DNA from: an uncultured Flavonifractor sp.
GTDB taxonomy: Bacteria; Bacillota; Clostridia; Oscillospirales; Oscillospiraceae
DNA length: 49,729 nucleotides
Assembly (NCBI GenBank): GCA_947346365.1
Contig: CANAAV010000019.1
Coordinates: forward strand, 1-49,729
Direction: 5' to 3'
Below are positions 1 through 7,946 of this stretch, piece after piece (position 1 is the first letter of the stretch; the number at the start of each line of letters is the position of its first letter). Both the position numbers and the translations under genes were made by a program. The notes beneath the pieces are model-generated. The model searched no databases and had not been told where the DNA came from. It was given only the letters and a program-made list of their open reading frames with translations.

Positions 1-84
1 TGGTGTGTCACGACTTCATTCTACCAGAGACTGCAAACCTTGTCCTTTTTATTTGCGCAACTTATTGTACCTTATCCAGTATAA

Positions 85-121
85 AAGGGCAAGACAGACC
101 GCTGCGGCCTGTCTTGCCCTT
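85..121. terminator. Bidirectional hairpin terminator candidate
   Basis: A perfect 13-bp stem (85-97 with 109-121) encloses an inner CCGC/GCGG stem. The plus side is followed by a weak T-rich stretch and the minus side by TTTTA, so it could act in either direction. It is the first of three hairpins between whatever lies left of the window and the peptidase gene that ends at 232. Confidence 0.6.
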
Positions 122-141
122 AACTTCTTTATGACGCCTTA

Positions 142-163
142 CCCTCCTGCGGAGGGCTTTTTT
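142..163 (+). terminator. Intrinsic terminator, plus strand
   Basis: A six-bp GC-rich stem (142-147 with 151-156) with a 3-nt loop is followed directly by C and seven T residues. This is a classic Rho-independent terminator for a plus-strand gene lying left of the window. Confidence 0.65.
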
Positions 164-175
164 GACAATCTGAAA

Positions 176-209
176 GGAGGCGCGGATATCATCCGCGCCC
201 CCTTTTTTT
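176..209. terminator. Terminator at the end of the SLH peptidase gene
   Basis: A perfect nine-bp stem (179-187 with 191-199) can extend outward past one mismatch. A seven-T run (203-209) follows on the plus strand and a shorter T-rich tail on the minus strand. It lies 23 bases past the stop of the minus-strand peptidase gene and probably ends that transcript as well as plus-strand read-through. Confidence 0.65.
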
Positions 210-231
210 GAATGGAGTGTGCAGGCCTGCC

Positions 232-2670
232 TCAGGGCAGCACGGGAACGGTGACGGCGGTGTTGGCGTTGTCCACAGTGAAGCTGGTCACCGCCTGGGG
301 CCAATAGGTGACCTCAACATCGGTGGAGTAGAGCACCAGGACCAGCTGGTGCCCGGCCTTGACAGTGTAGTCGATGGGCTGAAGCTCCAGCACGAAGTCA
401 TAGGCCGTGCCGGGTTCTACCACGTCTGCCTGGTAGATGGAGGTACGGTTCTGGATATCCATCCAGCCGCGGGTGATGATCTTGGAGTCCGTGTGGCTCA
501 TAGCAAACTGGGTCAGGTCCAGGTTATCCAGGCCGCCGCCCTGCCATAGGGCCCCCTCGCTGAGAGTCCGGGTGGGGACGGCTTCGCTGTACTGTTCCAG
601 CATCACCGCGTCCATGCCGCCCTCGGGCGCTACATCCACCAGCATGACGCTGAGAATGCCCGTGGGCTGGTCGGCGCTGGCGCGGACCGTGACCGTGGGC
701 GTGCCGCTGATGTGCAGATCCTCGGCGATAGGGAAGGGATAGGCCGTGCTGGCGCCGGTGGCGCCGGAGATAATCTCATTTTCCCAGGCGTAGGCCATGT
801 CGGTGCAGTATTCGATCCAACCCTCGTCTACGTCCGCCTGGGCGGTGTCAAAGCTGGTGGCGGACAGGTCGCTGGAGAAGGTGCTCTCCCCCTCGCCGGC
901 GGTGAAAACGGTACTCTCGCGCTGGGCGTCCCAGGCGTCGTAGGCGCGCCAGGACAGGTCCAGGTTGCTCTGTACCCGCACGCCGGGCTCGGTCTGGACG
1001 CCGTTGTCCACGCCGTAGAGATAGTGAGCGTACCAGCGGCCCAGGATGCCGTTCAGGTCCAGGCCGTCAATTTGGGTGGGGGTCATATGGGCGCCCTGGT
1101 GGAGGATGAGCTGGACCTCCTGCCCGGCGGTGCGGAAGGCGTCATACATCAGGTCAAACTGCTTGGGACGCACGTTGAAGTCGTTGAGGCCGTGGATAAT
1201 CAGGGCGCTGCAGGAGAGGTTTTCGGCTCCGTTGGTGTAGTTGCGCTCGTCCCAGAAACGGTTATAGTCGCCGCCCAGGCGGTCCTGATCCTCGATCATC
1301 TGAGCTAAGTAGGCCTCGTAGGCGCCCTGGATGGGGGCGTAGTCCGCCTCGTCAAACTGCCGGGACATGCAGTAGTCGGCCAGGATGTTGCAGTCGTCGC
1401 CGGGGTAGAAGAGCCCGCCGGCGGCGGTGCCCTGAGAGCGGTAGTAGTCATACCAGCTGGCGATGCCGGCGCGGGGCACGATGGTTTTGAGCCCGTCGAT
1501 GCCTAGACTGGCTACGGCAAAGGCGGTGGACCCGGCGTAGGACTGTCCGCTCATGGCTACGCTGCCGTTACACCAGTCCGCCGCTACGGCGAGGTTGGAA
1601 GTGCGGTCTGCGTAAGCCTTCACGGTCTCGTCCCCCGCCAGCCAGCGCACTACGGCGGCAAAGGCGGCGGTCTCGTCGGCGCTGGCACAGGTCTCAAAGC
1701 CGTCGGAGCCCAGGGTGCCCAGGCCGGAGCAGGACACGTAGGCGTAGCCCCGGACCAGCCAATAGTCGTAAGAGTCCACGTTCTCGGTGGAGGTCCACAC
1801 ATCCCCGCCGTCCCCGGCGGCGCCGGTCCCGGAGGGAGTGCGGGCTTCCGGCGCGGCAGCGGCCTGCTGTCCGGCGGTCCAATCCCAGTCGGCCTTGGTG
1901 GTTGCGGTGGACTGCTCCGCCTGCTTGAGCTGGGCGTTGACCACGTGGGCGTTCCAGGTGTCCAGGTCATAGGCGTCGGTGCACCCGGCGGAGTAGGGCC
2001 GGGCCTCGAAGATGGCGGCGGCCTTCATGCCCCGGGCCGTAGCGGCGGGCCGCTGGACGAGTACCTGGACCAGGTCGGCTTTCCCGTCGGCGTCGCTGTC
2101 CACGCCGGTCTCCACATAGACCACCTCCCGCACGGCCGTGTCAAGGGGGAAGATAGGCTGGGCCTGCCCGTCCACAAAGAGGGGGGCGGGTGTTTCCGCG
2201 GTGATGACCGCCCGGTAGGCGGCGGCCTTTTCCACCATTCCGGCGAGGGCTTCGGCGGTGAGGGGGTCCTGCGCGGTCAGCTCCAGGCTTTCCGCCAGGC
2301 CGGAGCAGCCGCTGGGCCAGGCGCCGATGACCCCGTCGCTGAGCCCCGCCCAGCGCAGCAGCACGGCGGCGGCCTCCAGGGCGGTCATGGTCCGCTCCGG
2401 ATGGAACGCGCCGGAGCCGTCTCCCCGCATCAGCCCCTTGTCCGCCAGCAGAGCGGCGGCGGAGCGGCAGGGCGCGTTTTGAGCCACATCGGAGAAAGCG
2501 CTGTCCTTGGTGGCATAGGCCGCCAGCTCATCGGAATAGCCGCAGGCCTCTGCCAGCAGCTGGGCGGCCTCGCCCCGGGTGAGACCCTCCGGCTGTTCCG
2601 CCGCCAGGGCGGGCAGGGCCAAGCCGGCGCACAGGGACAGGGCCAAAAGTACGCTGAGGAATTTTTTCAT
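232..2670 (-). CDS. Secreted SLH-domain X-prolyl dipeptidyl-peptidase (S15 family)
   Basis: An 812-residue exported peptidase of the CocE/PepX (S15) family, expected to release Xaa-Pro dipeptides from peptide N-termini. Residues 1-23 form a signal peptide ending at an ALA site. Residues about 30-150 look like two weak S-layer homology repeats. The catalytic domain starts near residue 175 with the PepX-like block VREVVYVETGVDSDADGK. The nucleophile lies in SGQSYAG (S377); D497 in HGLNDF and H528 in QGAHM complete the triad. The C-terminal 200 residues match the jelly-roll domain of this family. The start has AGGAGG upstream. PepX of lactic acid bacteria is cytosolic, so surface anchoring here suggests digestion of external proline-rich peptides. 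Other S15 members are esterases, so substrate specificity is inferred. It lies 44 bases after the topoisomerase-like gene and may share its transcript. Confidence 0.85.
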   Translation of the reverse strand: MKKFLSVLLALSLCAGLALPALAAEQPEGLTRGEAAQLLAEACGYSDELAAYATKDSAFSDVAQNAPCRSAAALLADKGLMRGDGSGAFHPERTMTALEAAAVLLRWAGLSDGVIGAWPSGCSGLAESLELTAQDPLTAEALAGMVEKAAAYRAVITAETPAPLFVDGQAQPIFPLDTAVREVVYVETGVDSDADGKADLVQVLVQRPAATARGMKAAAIFEARPYSAGCTDAYDLDTWNAHVVNAQLKQAEQSTATTKADWDWTAGQQAAAAPEARTPSGTGAAGDGGDVWTSTENVDSYDYWLVRGYAYVSCSGLGTLGSDGFETCASADETAAFAAVVRWLAGDETVKAYADRTSNLAVAADWCNGSVAMSGQSYAGSTAFAVASLGIDGLKTIVPRAGIASWYDYYRSQGTAAGGLFYPGDDCNILADYCMSRQFDEADYAPIQGAYEAYLAQMIEDQDRLGGDYNRFWDERNYTNGAENLSCSALIIHGLNDFNVRPKQFDLMYDAFRTAGQEVQLILHQGAHMTPTQIDGLDLNGILGRWYAHYLYGVDNGVQTEPGVRVQSNLDLSWRAYDAWDAQRESTVFTAGEGESTFSSDLSATSFDTAQADVDEGWIEYCTDMAYAWENEIISGATGASTAYPFPIAEDLHISGTPTVTVRASADQPTGILSVMLVDVAPEGGMDAVMLEQYSEAVPTRTLSEGALWQGGGLDNLDLTQFAMSHTDSKIITRGWMDIQNRTSIYQADVVEPGTAYDFVLELQPIDYTVKAGHQLVLVLYSTDVEVTYWPQAVTSFTVDNANTAVTVPVLP

Positions 2671-2714
2671 ACTAGGACACCTCCTAATAAAAATAACAAA
2701 ACGCAGCTGAGGAC

Positions 2715-4706
2715 TTATGAGATATCCGCCAGCTCCAGGTATTTATATCCCTCGTTGGCGATGTGATCCTTCCGGCCCTGGAGGTTGTCCCCCAGCAGCA
2801 GGTCGAAGACGGCGGCGGTGCGCTCCACATCCTCGGGCATGACCTTCACCATCCGCCGGGTGGCCGGGTTCATGGTGGTCAGCCACATCATCTCCGGGTC
2901 GTTTTCGCCCAGGCCTTTGGAGCGGTTGATAGCGCACTTCTTTCCCGCCAGCTCCCCGGCTACAATGTCGTTTTTCTCCTTGTCGGAGTAGGCAAACCAG
3001 GTCTTTTCCTTGTAGGAAATTTCATACAGCGGGGACTCGGCAATGTAGACGTACCCCCGCTGGATAAGGGTGGGGGTCAGCCGGTAGAGCATGGTGAGAA
3101 TCAGCGTGCGGATCTGGAAGCCGTCCACGTCGGCGTCGGTGCAGATGACCACCTTGTTCCACCGCAGGCTGCCCAGGTCAAAGGCCGCCATGTCCTTGGC
3201 GTGGCGGTCCTGCACCTCCACGCCGCAGCCCAGGACCTTGAGCAGGTCGGTGATGATCTCACTTTTGAAAATTTTGGCGTAGTCGGCCTTGAGACAGTTG
3301 AGAATTTTCCCCCGCACGGGCATGATGCCCTGAAACTCCGCGTCCCGGGAGAGCTTGACGCTGCCCAGGGCGGAGTCGCCCTCCACAATATACAGCTCCC
3401 GCCGGGTGGTGTCCCGGGTGCGGCAGTCCACGAATTTCTGGACGCGGTTGGAAATATCCATGCTGCCGGTAAGCTTTTTCTTGATATTCAGCCGGGCCCG
3501 TTCGGCGTTTTCCCGGCTGCGCTTGTTGATGAGCGCCTGTTCGGCGATCTTTCCGGCGTCGGCGGGATTTTCGATGAAGTAGACCTCCAGCTGAGCGCGG
3601 AGAAATTCCGTCATGGCCTCCTGCACGAATTTGTTGTTGATGGCCTTTTTGGTCTGGTTTTCATAGCTGGTCTGGGTGGAGAAATTGTTGCTGACCAGCA
3701 CCAGACAGTCCTCGATATCCGCCCAGGCGATTTTGCTCTCACTTTTCTGGTACTTGCCCTGGGCCTTGAGAAAGCCGTCGATGGCGGAGACAAAGGCGCT
3801 CTTCACGGCTTTTTCCGGGGAGCCTCCGTGCTCCAGCCAAGAGGAATTGTGGTAGTGCTCGATCCGCTGAACCGTATTGGAAAAGCAGAACGCCACCGAG
3901 AGCTTGACCTTGTAGTCCGGCTTGTCGGAGCGGTCCCTCCCCCGGCGCTCCGCCTGCCAGAACACCGGGGCGGTCAGGGGGGCTTCCCCAGCCAGCTCGG
4001 CTACATAGTCCGCAATGCCGTTTTCATAGCGGAATTCGGTGGTCTCAAATTTCCCGTCTACCTGATTGCGGAAACGGAAGGTGACCCCCGCGTTGACAAC
4101 CGCCTGGCGCTTCATCACGTCCAGGTAGTACGCCGCGGGAATGTCGATGTCGGTAAAGACCTCCAGGTCGGGCAGCCAGTGGAATTTAGAGCCGGTCTTT
4201 TTCCCGCTCCAGGGGGTCTTGGCGAGTCCGCCGATGTTTTCTCCTTTTTCGAAGTGGAGCGTGTAGGCAAAGCCGTCCCGGTGGATCACCGCGTCGAACC
4301 AGGCGGAGGCGTACTGGGTGGCGCAGGAGCCCAGACCGTTGAGCCCCAGGGAGTACTCATAGTTGTCCCCCTCGCTTCCGCCGTATTTTCCACCGGCATA
4401 GAGCTCGCAGAATACCAATTCCCAGTTAAATTTCTGCTCTTTTTCGTTCCAGTCCACCGGGCAGCCCCGGCCGAAGTCCTCTACCTCAATGGACTTGTCC
4501 TCGTACCGGGTGACGGTGATAAGCTCCCCGTGGCCCTCCCGGGCCTCGTCAATGGCGTTGGATAAAATTTCAAAAACCGCGTGCTGGCAGCCCTCCAGTC
4601 CGTCAGAGCCAAAAATGACGCCGGGGCGCTTGCGCACCCGCTGCGCCCCCTTCAGGGCGGAGATGGAGTCGTTGCCGTAATCCTTTGGGGATATGCTTTT
4701 TGCCAT
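2715..4706 (-). CDS. GyrB/ParE-like type II topoisomerase ATPase subunit (orphan)
   Basis: A 663-residue protein with the layout of a type IIA topoisomerase B subunit. The GHKL ATPase domain shows the N-box EILSNAIDEA, the DFGRG motif and GLNGLGS as lid glycines. The transducer domain follows, then a TOPRIM domain with VEGDSALGS (E442) and DADVDG. The usual B-subunit sequence is EGDSAGGS; here Leu replaces the first Gly of that pair. I chose ATG 4706 because AGAGGA lies six bases upstream; a TTG at 4721 overlaps that site. B subunits need a DNA-cleaving GyrA/ParC partner, and none is adjacent. The gene lies between an ABC-F gene and the SLH peptidase on the same strand. It is probably the second, ParE-like B subunit common in Clostridia, not the housekeeping GyrB. 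Confidence 0.85.
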   Translation of the reverse strand: MAKSISPKDYGNDSISALKGAQRVRKRPGVIFGSDGLEGCQHAVFEILSNAIDEAREGHGELITVTRYEDKSIEVEDFGRGCPVDWNEKEQKFNWELVFCELYAGGKYGGSEGDNYEYSLGLNGLGSCATQYASAWFDAVIHRDGFAYTLHFEKGENIGGLAKTPWSGKKTGSKFHWLPDLEVFTDIDIPAAYYLDVMKRQAVVNAGVTFRFRNQVDGKFETTEFRYENGIADYVAELAGEAPLTAPVFWQAERRGRDRSDKPDYKVKLSVAFCFSNTVQRIEHYHNSSWLEHGGSPEKAVKSAFVSAIDGFLKAQGKYQKSESKIAWADIEDCLVLVSNNFSTQTSYENQTKKAINNKFVQEAMTEFLRAQLEVYFIENPADAGKIAEQALINKRSRENAERARLNIKKKLTGSMDISNRVQKFVDCRTRDTTRRELYIVEGDSALGSVKLSRDAEFQGIMPVRGKILNCLKADYAKIFKSEIITDLLKVLGCGVEVQDRHAKDMAAFDLGSLRWNKVVICTDADVDGFQIRTLILTMLYRLTPTLIQRGYVYIAESPLYEISYKEKTWFAYSDKEKNDIVAGELAGKKCAINRSKGLGENDPEMMWLTTMNPATRRMVKVMPEDVERTAAVFDLLLGDNLQGRKDHIANEGYKYLELADIS

Positions 4707-4778
4707 GGCGTTTCCTCTCAATAGTCATAAATCAGGCAGAATGGAACCTGCCCGCGCTGCGCTGCTTTCCGTTCGGCG

Positions 4779-6374
4779 TTAAACGCCGGTCTGACTGTCC
4801 AGGTACTCGTCATAGGTCATCTTCCGGTCGATGAGCGCGCCGTCCGCGGTGAAGTCGAATACCCGGTTGGCTACGGTCTGGACCAGCTGGTGGTCGTGAG
4901 AGGAGAAGAGCACGTTGCACTTCACCGCCTCCAGGCCGTTGTTCAGTGCGGCGATGGACTCCAAATCCAGGTGGTTGGTGGGCTGGTCCAGCAGCAGCAC
5001 GTTGGCCCCCGAGAGCATCATCCGGGAGAGCATGCACCGGACCTTTTCCCCGCCGGAGAGGACCTTGACGGGCTTGTAAACCTCGTCCCCGGAGAAGAGC
5101 ATCCGGCCCAGAAAACCCCGCAGATAGGCCTCGTGGGGGTCGCTGGACCACTGGCGCAGCCACTCCACCAGGTTGTCGTCGCAGTCCTTGAAAAACTCCG
5201 TATTGTCTTTGGGGAAATAGGAGAAGGTGGCGGTCTGTCCCCATTTGACGCTTCCCTCGTCGGGCTCCAGCTCTCCGGTGAGGATTTTAAACAAAGCGGT
5301 GTGGGCGTTTTCATTGTCCCCCACAAAGGCGATCTTGTCCCCGTGGCCGACGATGAAGCTCACCTTGTTCAGCACCTTTACTCCATCAATAGTTTTGCTC
5401 ACGTCGGTGACAAAAAGGATATCCTTGCCTACCTCCCGGTCAGGGGAGAAGGCCACCCAGGGGTAGCGGCGGGAGGAGGCGGGGATTTCCTCCAGCGTGA
5501 TTTTTTCCAGCAGCTTGCGCCGGGCGGTGGCCTGCTTGCTCTTGGACTTGTTGGCGGAGAAGCGGGAGATGAATTCCTTTAACTCCTGGGCCTTTTCCTC
5601 GTTTTTCTTATTCTGGTTTTTCATCAGGTTTTGCATCAGCTGGGAAGCGTCGTACCAGAAATCGTAGTTGCCCACGTAGAGCTTGATCTTGTTATAATCA
5701 ATATCCACAATGTGGGTGCAGATGGTGTTGAGAAAATGCCGGTCGTGGCTGACCACAATGACGGTGCCCTCGAACTCCAGCAGAAAGTCCTCCAGCCAGT
5801 TGACGGCGTTGATGTCCAGGTTGTTGGTGGGTTCGTCCAGCAGGAGGATGTCCGGCGCGCCGAAAAGGGCCTGGGCCAGCAGAACCTTGACCTTCAGCCG
5901 GGAGTCCAGGGTGGCCATGCCGCTCTCGTGCAGCCCGGTGCCCAGTCCCAGGCCCTGAAGAATGCGGGAGGCGTCGCTTTCGGCCTCCCAACCGCCCAGC
6001 TCGGCAAATTCCTCCTCCAGCAGGCAGGCGCGAATGCCGTCCTGCTCGGTCATCTCGTCCTTGGCGTAGAGAGACTCCTTCTCCTTACCGACGTCGTACA
6101 GGCGCTGGTTGCCCATGATGACGGTGTCCATGACGCTGTAAGCGTCATAGGCGTTCTGGTCCTGCTTGAGCACCGACATGCGGGTTTTAGGCAGAATGGA
6201 TACCTCGCCGGAAGTGGGTTCCAGCTCTCCGGAAAGAATTTTCAAAAAGGTGGACTTGCCGGCGCCGTTGGCGCCGATAATGCCGTAGCAGTTGCCCTTG
6301 GTAAATTGCAGGTCCACGTGGGAAAACAGCGGCTGGCCGCTGTACTGAAGGCCCAGGTCGGAAACTGTAATCAT
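4779..6374 (-). CDS. ABC-F ATPase, YkpA/YbiT subfamily
   Basis: A 531-residue protein with two ATP-binding domains and no membrane segments, closely resembling Bacillus YkpA and E. coli YbiT. ABC-F proteins bind the ribosomal E-site region and modulate translation. The first domain has Walker A GANGAGKS and Walker B DEPTNNLD (E181). A basic, charged linker follows, with FSANKSKSKQ typical of the subfamily. The second domain has a degenerate Walker A (GDNENAHTAL), intact LSGGEK, and Walker B DQPTNHLD, in which the catalytic Glu is Gln464 (codon CAG). The start at 6374 has AGGAG upstream; an in-frame extension to 6446 would run into the promoter. Loss of both key residues suggests the second site binds but barely hydrolyses ATP. 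Confidence 0.9.
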   Translation of the reverse strand: MITVSDLGLQYSGQPLFSHVDLQFTKGNCYGIIGANGAGKSTFLKILSGELEPTSGEVSILPKTRMSVLKQDQNAYDAYSVMDTVIMGNQRLYDVGKEKESLYAKDEMTEQDGIRACLLEEEFAELGGWEAESDASRILQGLGLGTGLHESGMATLDSRLKVKVLLAQALFGAPDILLLDEPTNNLDINAVNWLEDFLLEFEGTVIVVSHDRHFLNTICTHIVDIDYNKIKLYVGNYDFWYDASQLMQNLMKNQNKKNEEKAQELKEFISRFSANKSKSKQATARRKLLEKITLEEIPASSRRYPWVAFSPDREVGKDILFVTDVSKTIDGVKVLNKVSFIVGHGDKIAFVGDNENAHTALFKILTGELEPDEGSVKWGQTATFSYFPKDNTEFFKDCDDNLVEWLRQWSSDPHEAYLRGFLGRMLFSGDEVYKPVKVLSGGEKVRCMLSRMMLSGANVLLLDQPTNHLDLESIAALNNGLEAVKCNVLFSSHDHQLVQTVANRVFDFTADGALIDRKMTYDEYLDSQTGV

Positions 6375-6436
6375 AGCGAACTCCTTCACTTCTTCATTGC
6401 GTGTCGAACTCAGCCCGCAGAGGGGCAGCTTGAGTA

Positions 6437-6464
6437 AGTATACCATATTTTTTGACTAACGCAA
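6437..6464 (-). promoter_or_regulatory. Promoter of the ABC-F gene
   Basis: Reading on the minus strand, TTGCGT (6459-6464), a 16-base spacer and TATACT (6437-6442) lie about 65 bases before the ABC-F start. It could also drive the topoisomerase-like and peptidase genes downstream. Confidence 0.6.
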
Positions 6465-6506
6465 GATAGAAGCCGGGTTAATTTTCTTTTTGGGTGCGGT
6501 TTGTTC

Positions 6507-6535
6507 ACAGTTTTTTAAAATCCATAGGGTACAAT
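6507..6535 (+). promoter_or_regulatory. Possible promoter of the SLH protein gene
   Basis: TACAAT at 6530-6535 is a fair -10 element 36 bases before the SLH gene. The -35 at 17-base spacing (CACAGT, 6507-6512) is poor. Confidence 0.35.
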
Positions 6536-6570
6536 CGTGGCATTCTAAATAAAACGGACGTGATTTAGAT

Positions 6571-7191
6571 ATGAAAAAACAGATTGCCGCCCTGGCCTGC
6601 GCGGGAGCGCTTTTGTCGGCGGCCTGCCTGCCTGCGCGGGCGGCGGGGGCATATATAGATGTAGCGCCGACGGCCTGGTATGCCGAAGCGGTGGCCGAGG
6701 CCGGCGAAAAGGGTTATATGACCGGGACGGGAGAGGGATACTTCAGCCCCGGCGCGCCGGTGACCCGGGCCACGGCGGTGACGGTGCTTTGGCGCCTGGC
6801 GGGCTCGCCGGCGCCCGGGGGACAGGCGTCCTTTTCAGACGTGCCTGGCGGAAGCTGGTACGAGACCGCCGCGGCCTGGGCCCAGGCCGCGGCCATCGCC
6901 AAGGGAGACGACCAGGGGCGCTTTAACCCAGACGCGGCGGTTACCCGGCAGGAGCTGGCGGTGTTTTTGGCCCGCTATGATTTGAATCGGGGCGTGGAAC
7001 TGGCGGAGGGACGGCTGAGCCTTTTCTCCGACGCGGAACAGATCTCCGCCTGGGCGGGAGACGGTATGAGGCACGCAGTGGGTATGGGGCTGCTCCAGGG
7101 CAGCGGCGGGTGCATCAGCCCCCGCGGAACGGCCACCCGCGCCCAGCTGGCGGTGGTGCTCCAGCGGCTGACCACCCCGGCGGCAGGATAA
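6571..7191 (+). CDS. Secreted triple S-layer-homology protein
   Basis: A 206-residue protein made almost entirely of three SLH repeats after a signal peptide (residues 1-24, ending PARA). The repeats begin near residues 27 (YIDVAPTAWYAEAV), 88 (FSDVPGGSWYETAA) and 150 (FSDAEQISAWAGDGM), each with a TRA/TRQ motif. SLH triplets bind pyruvylated secondary cell-wall polymers. No catalytic or cargo domain is attached, so it is either a minimal wall-binding protein or a partner for another surface protein. A MarR gene follows 58 bases later in the same direction. Confidence 0.85.
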   Translation: MKKQIAALACAGALLSAACLPARAAGAYIDVAPTAWYAEAVAEAGEKGYMTGTGEGYFSPGAPVTRATAVTVLWRLAGSPAPGGQASFSDVPGGSWYETAAAWAQAAAIAKGDDQGRFNPDAAVTRQELAVFLARYDLNRGVELAEGRLSLFSDAEQISAWAGDGMRHAVGMGLLQGSGGCISPRGTATRAQLAVVLQRLTTPAAG

Positions 7192-7249
7192 GGCCGGCGC
7201 GGCCCGCGGGCGGGCACGAACAGAACGGAAACAGAAAGGAGTGCGGCCG

Positions 7250-7705
7250 ATGGAACAACACGATATTTTAATGTCCTATCTGCGGGTGACGCAGCACATG
7301 TCCCAGCAGTTTCGCGCCCATTTCGGGCGGCTGAACCTGACCTTTCCCCAGGCGCTGGTGCTCAATGTGCTGGGCGAGGGCGACCCGCTGCCGATCAGCG
7401 CCCTGGCGGAGCGCACAGGCAGCGCCAACAGTACGGTTTCGGGCATTGTGGACCGGCTGGAAAAGCTGGGCCTGGCCCAGCGGGTGCGCAGCGAGCAGGA
7501 CCGGCGGGTCATCTACGTGGCCGCTACGGACCGTTACAACGAGCTGCGCAGCCGGGCGGCCACCGATGTGGGGGGATATTTTGAGGCGATTCTCAGCGAC
7601 CTGGATCAAGAGGACCGGCAGATGCTCTTTATCGCTCTGAAAAAGCTGGACGAGGCCCTTACCCGCCGGGAAGAGGCGGAATTCCAGCAAAATGCGCAAA
7701 AATAA
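7250..7705 (+). CDS. MarR family transcriptional regulator
   Basis: A 151-residue winged-helix repressor of MarR type. The recognition region reads LPISALAERTGSANSTVSGIVDRLEKLGLAQR, followed by the wing with SEQDRRVIYV. MarR proteins work as dimers and usually respond to small phenolic or toxic ligands. ATG 7250 is eight bases after AAAGGAG; an upstream GTG at 7241 overlaps that site. It lies between the SLH protein and the DUF4015-type gene, so its targets cannot be told from position alone. Confidence 0.9.
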   Translation: MEQHDILMSYLRVTQHMSQQFRAHFGRLNLTFPQALVLNVLGEGDPLPISALAERTGSANSTVSGIVDRLEKLGLAQRVRSEQDRRVIYVAATDRYNELRSRAATDVGGYFEAILSDLDQEDRQMLFIALKKLDEALTRREEAEFQQNAQK

Positions 7706-7862
7706 AAGCGGCGTGGAAAGTCGGCGCGCAGTTTCTGCCTGCATGTAAAAATAGTGGTTTTATCCTTCGGTATTTTGTGATACAATAGCTGCGGACAGCT
7801 GCCGGGCCGCAGCGCCCAAACGGTGAAATTCCGCGCCGCGCCGTTTCCGGCGGCGCCCGGTC

Positions 7863-7892
7863 TTGCATCGAGGGTGAAATTTCTGATACAAT
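7863..7892 (+). promoter_or_regulatory. Promoter before the DUF4015-type gene
   Basis: TTGCAT (7863-7868), an 18-base spacer and an extended -10 TGA-TACAAT (7887-7892) lie 55 bases before the start codon at 7947. A second TGA-TACAAT occurs at 7778-7786 with no convincing -35, so two start points are possible in this 241-base gap. Confidence 0.55.
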
Positions 7893-7946
7893 GAGAAAAA
7901 GCGCCCTGTCCAGCGTAGGACAGGGAGAGGCAGAGGTGGACAAACG

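Noticed and set aside
5-211. 68-codon frame at the left edge
   Set aside because: It runs through three hairpin terminators and has no ribosome-binding site or recognisable sequence.
2763-4565. 600-codon open frame antisense to the GyrB-like gene
   Set aside because: It mirrors codon bias of a high-GC gene, lacks recognisable domains and starts without a ribosome-binding site.
7778-7786. Second TGATACAAT as a separate promoter
   Set aside because: No acceptable -35 lies at 16-18 bases, and a better promoter with the same -10 is found 106 bases downstream.
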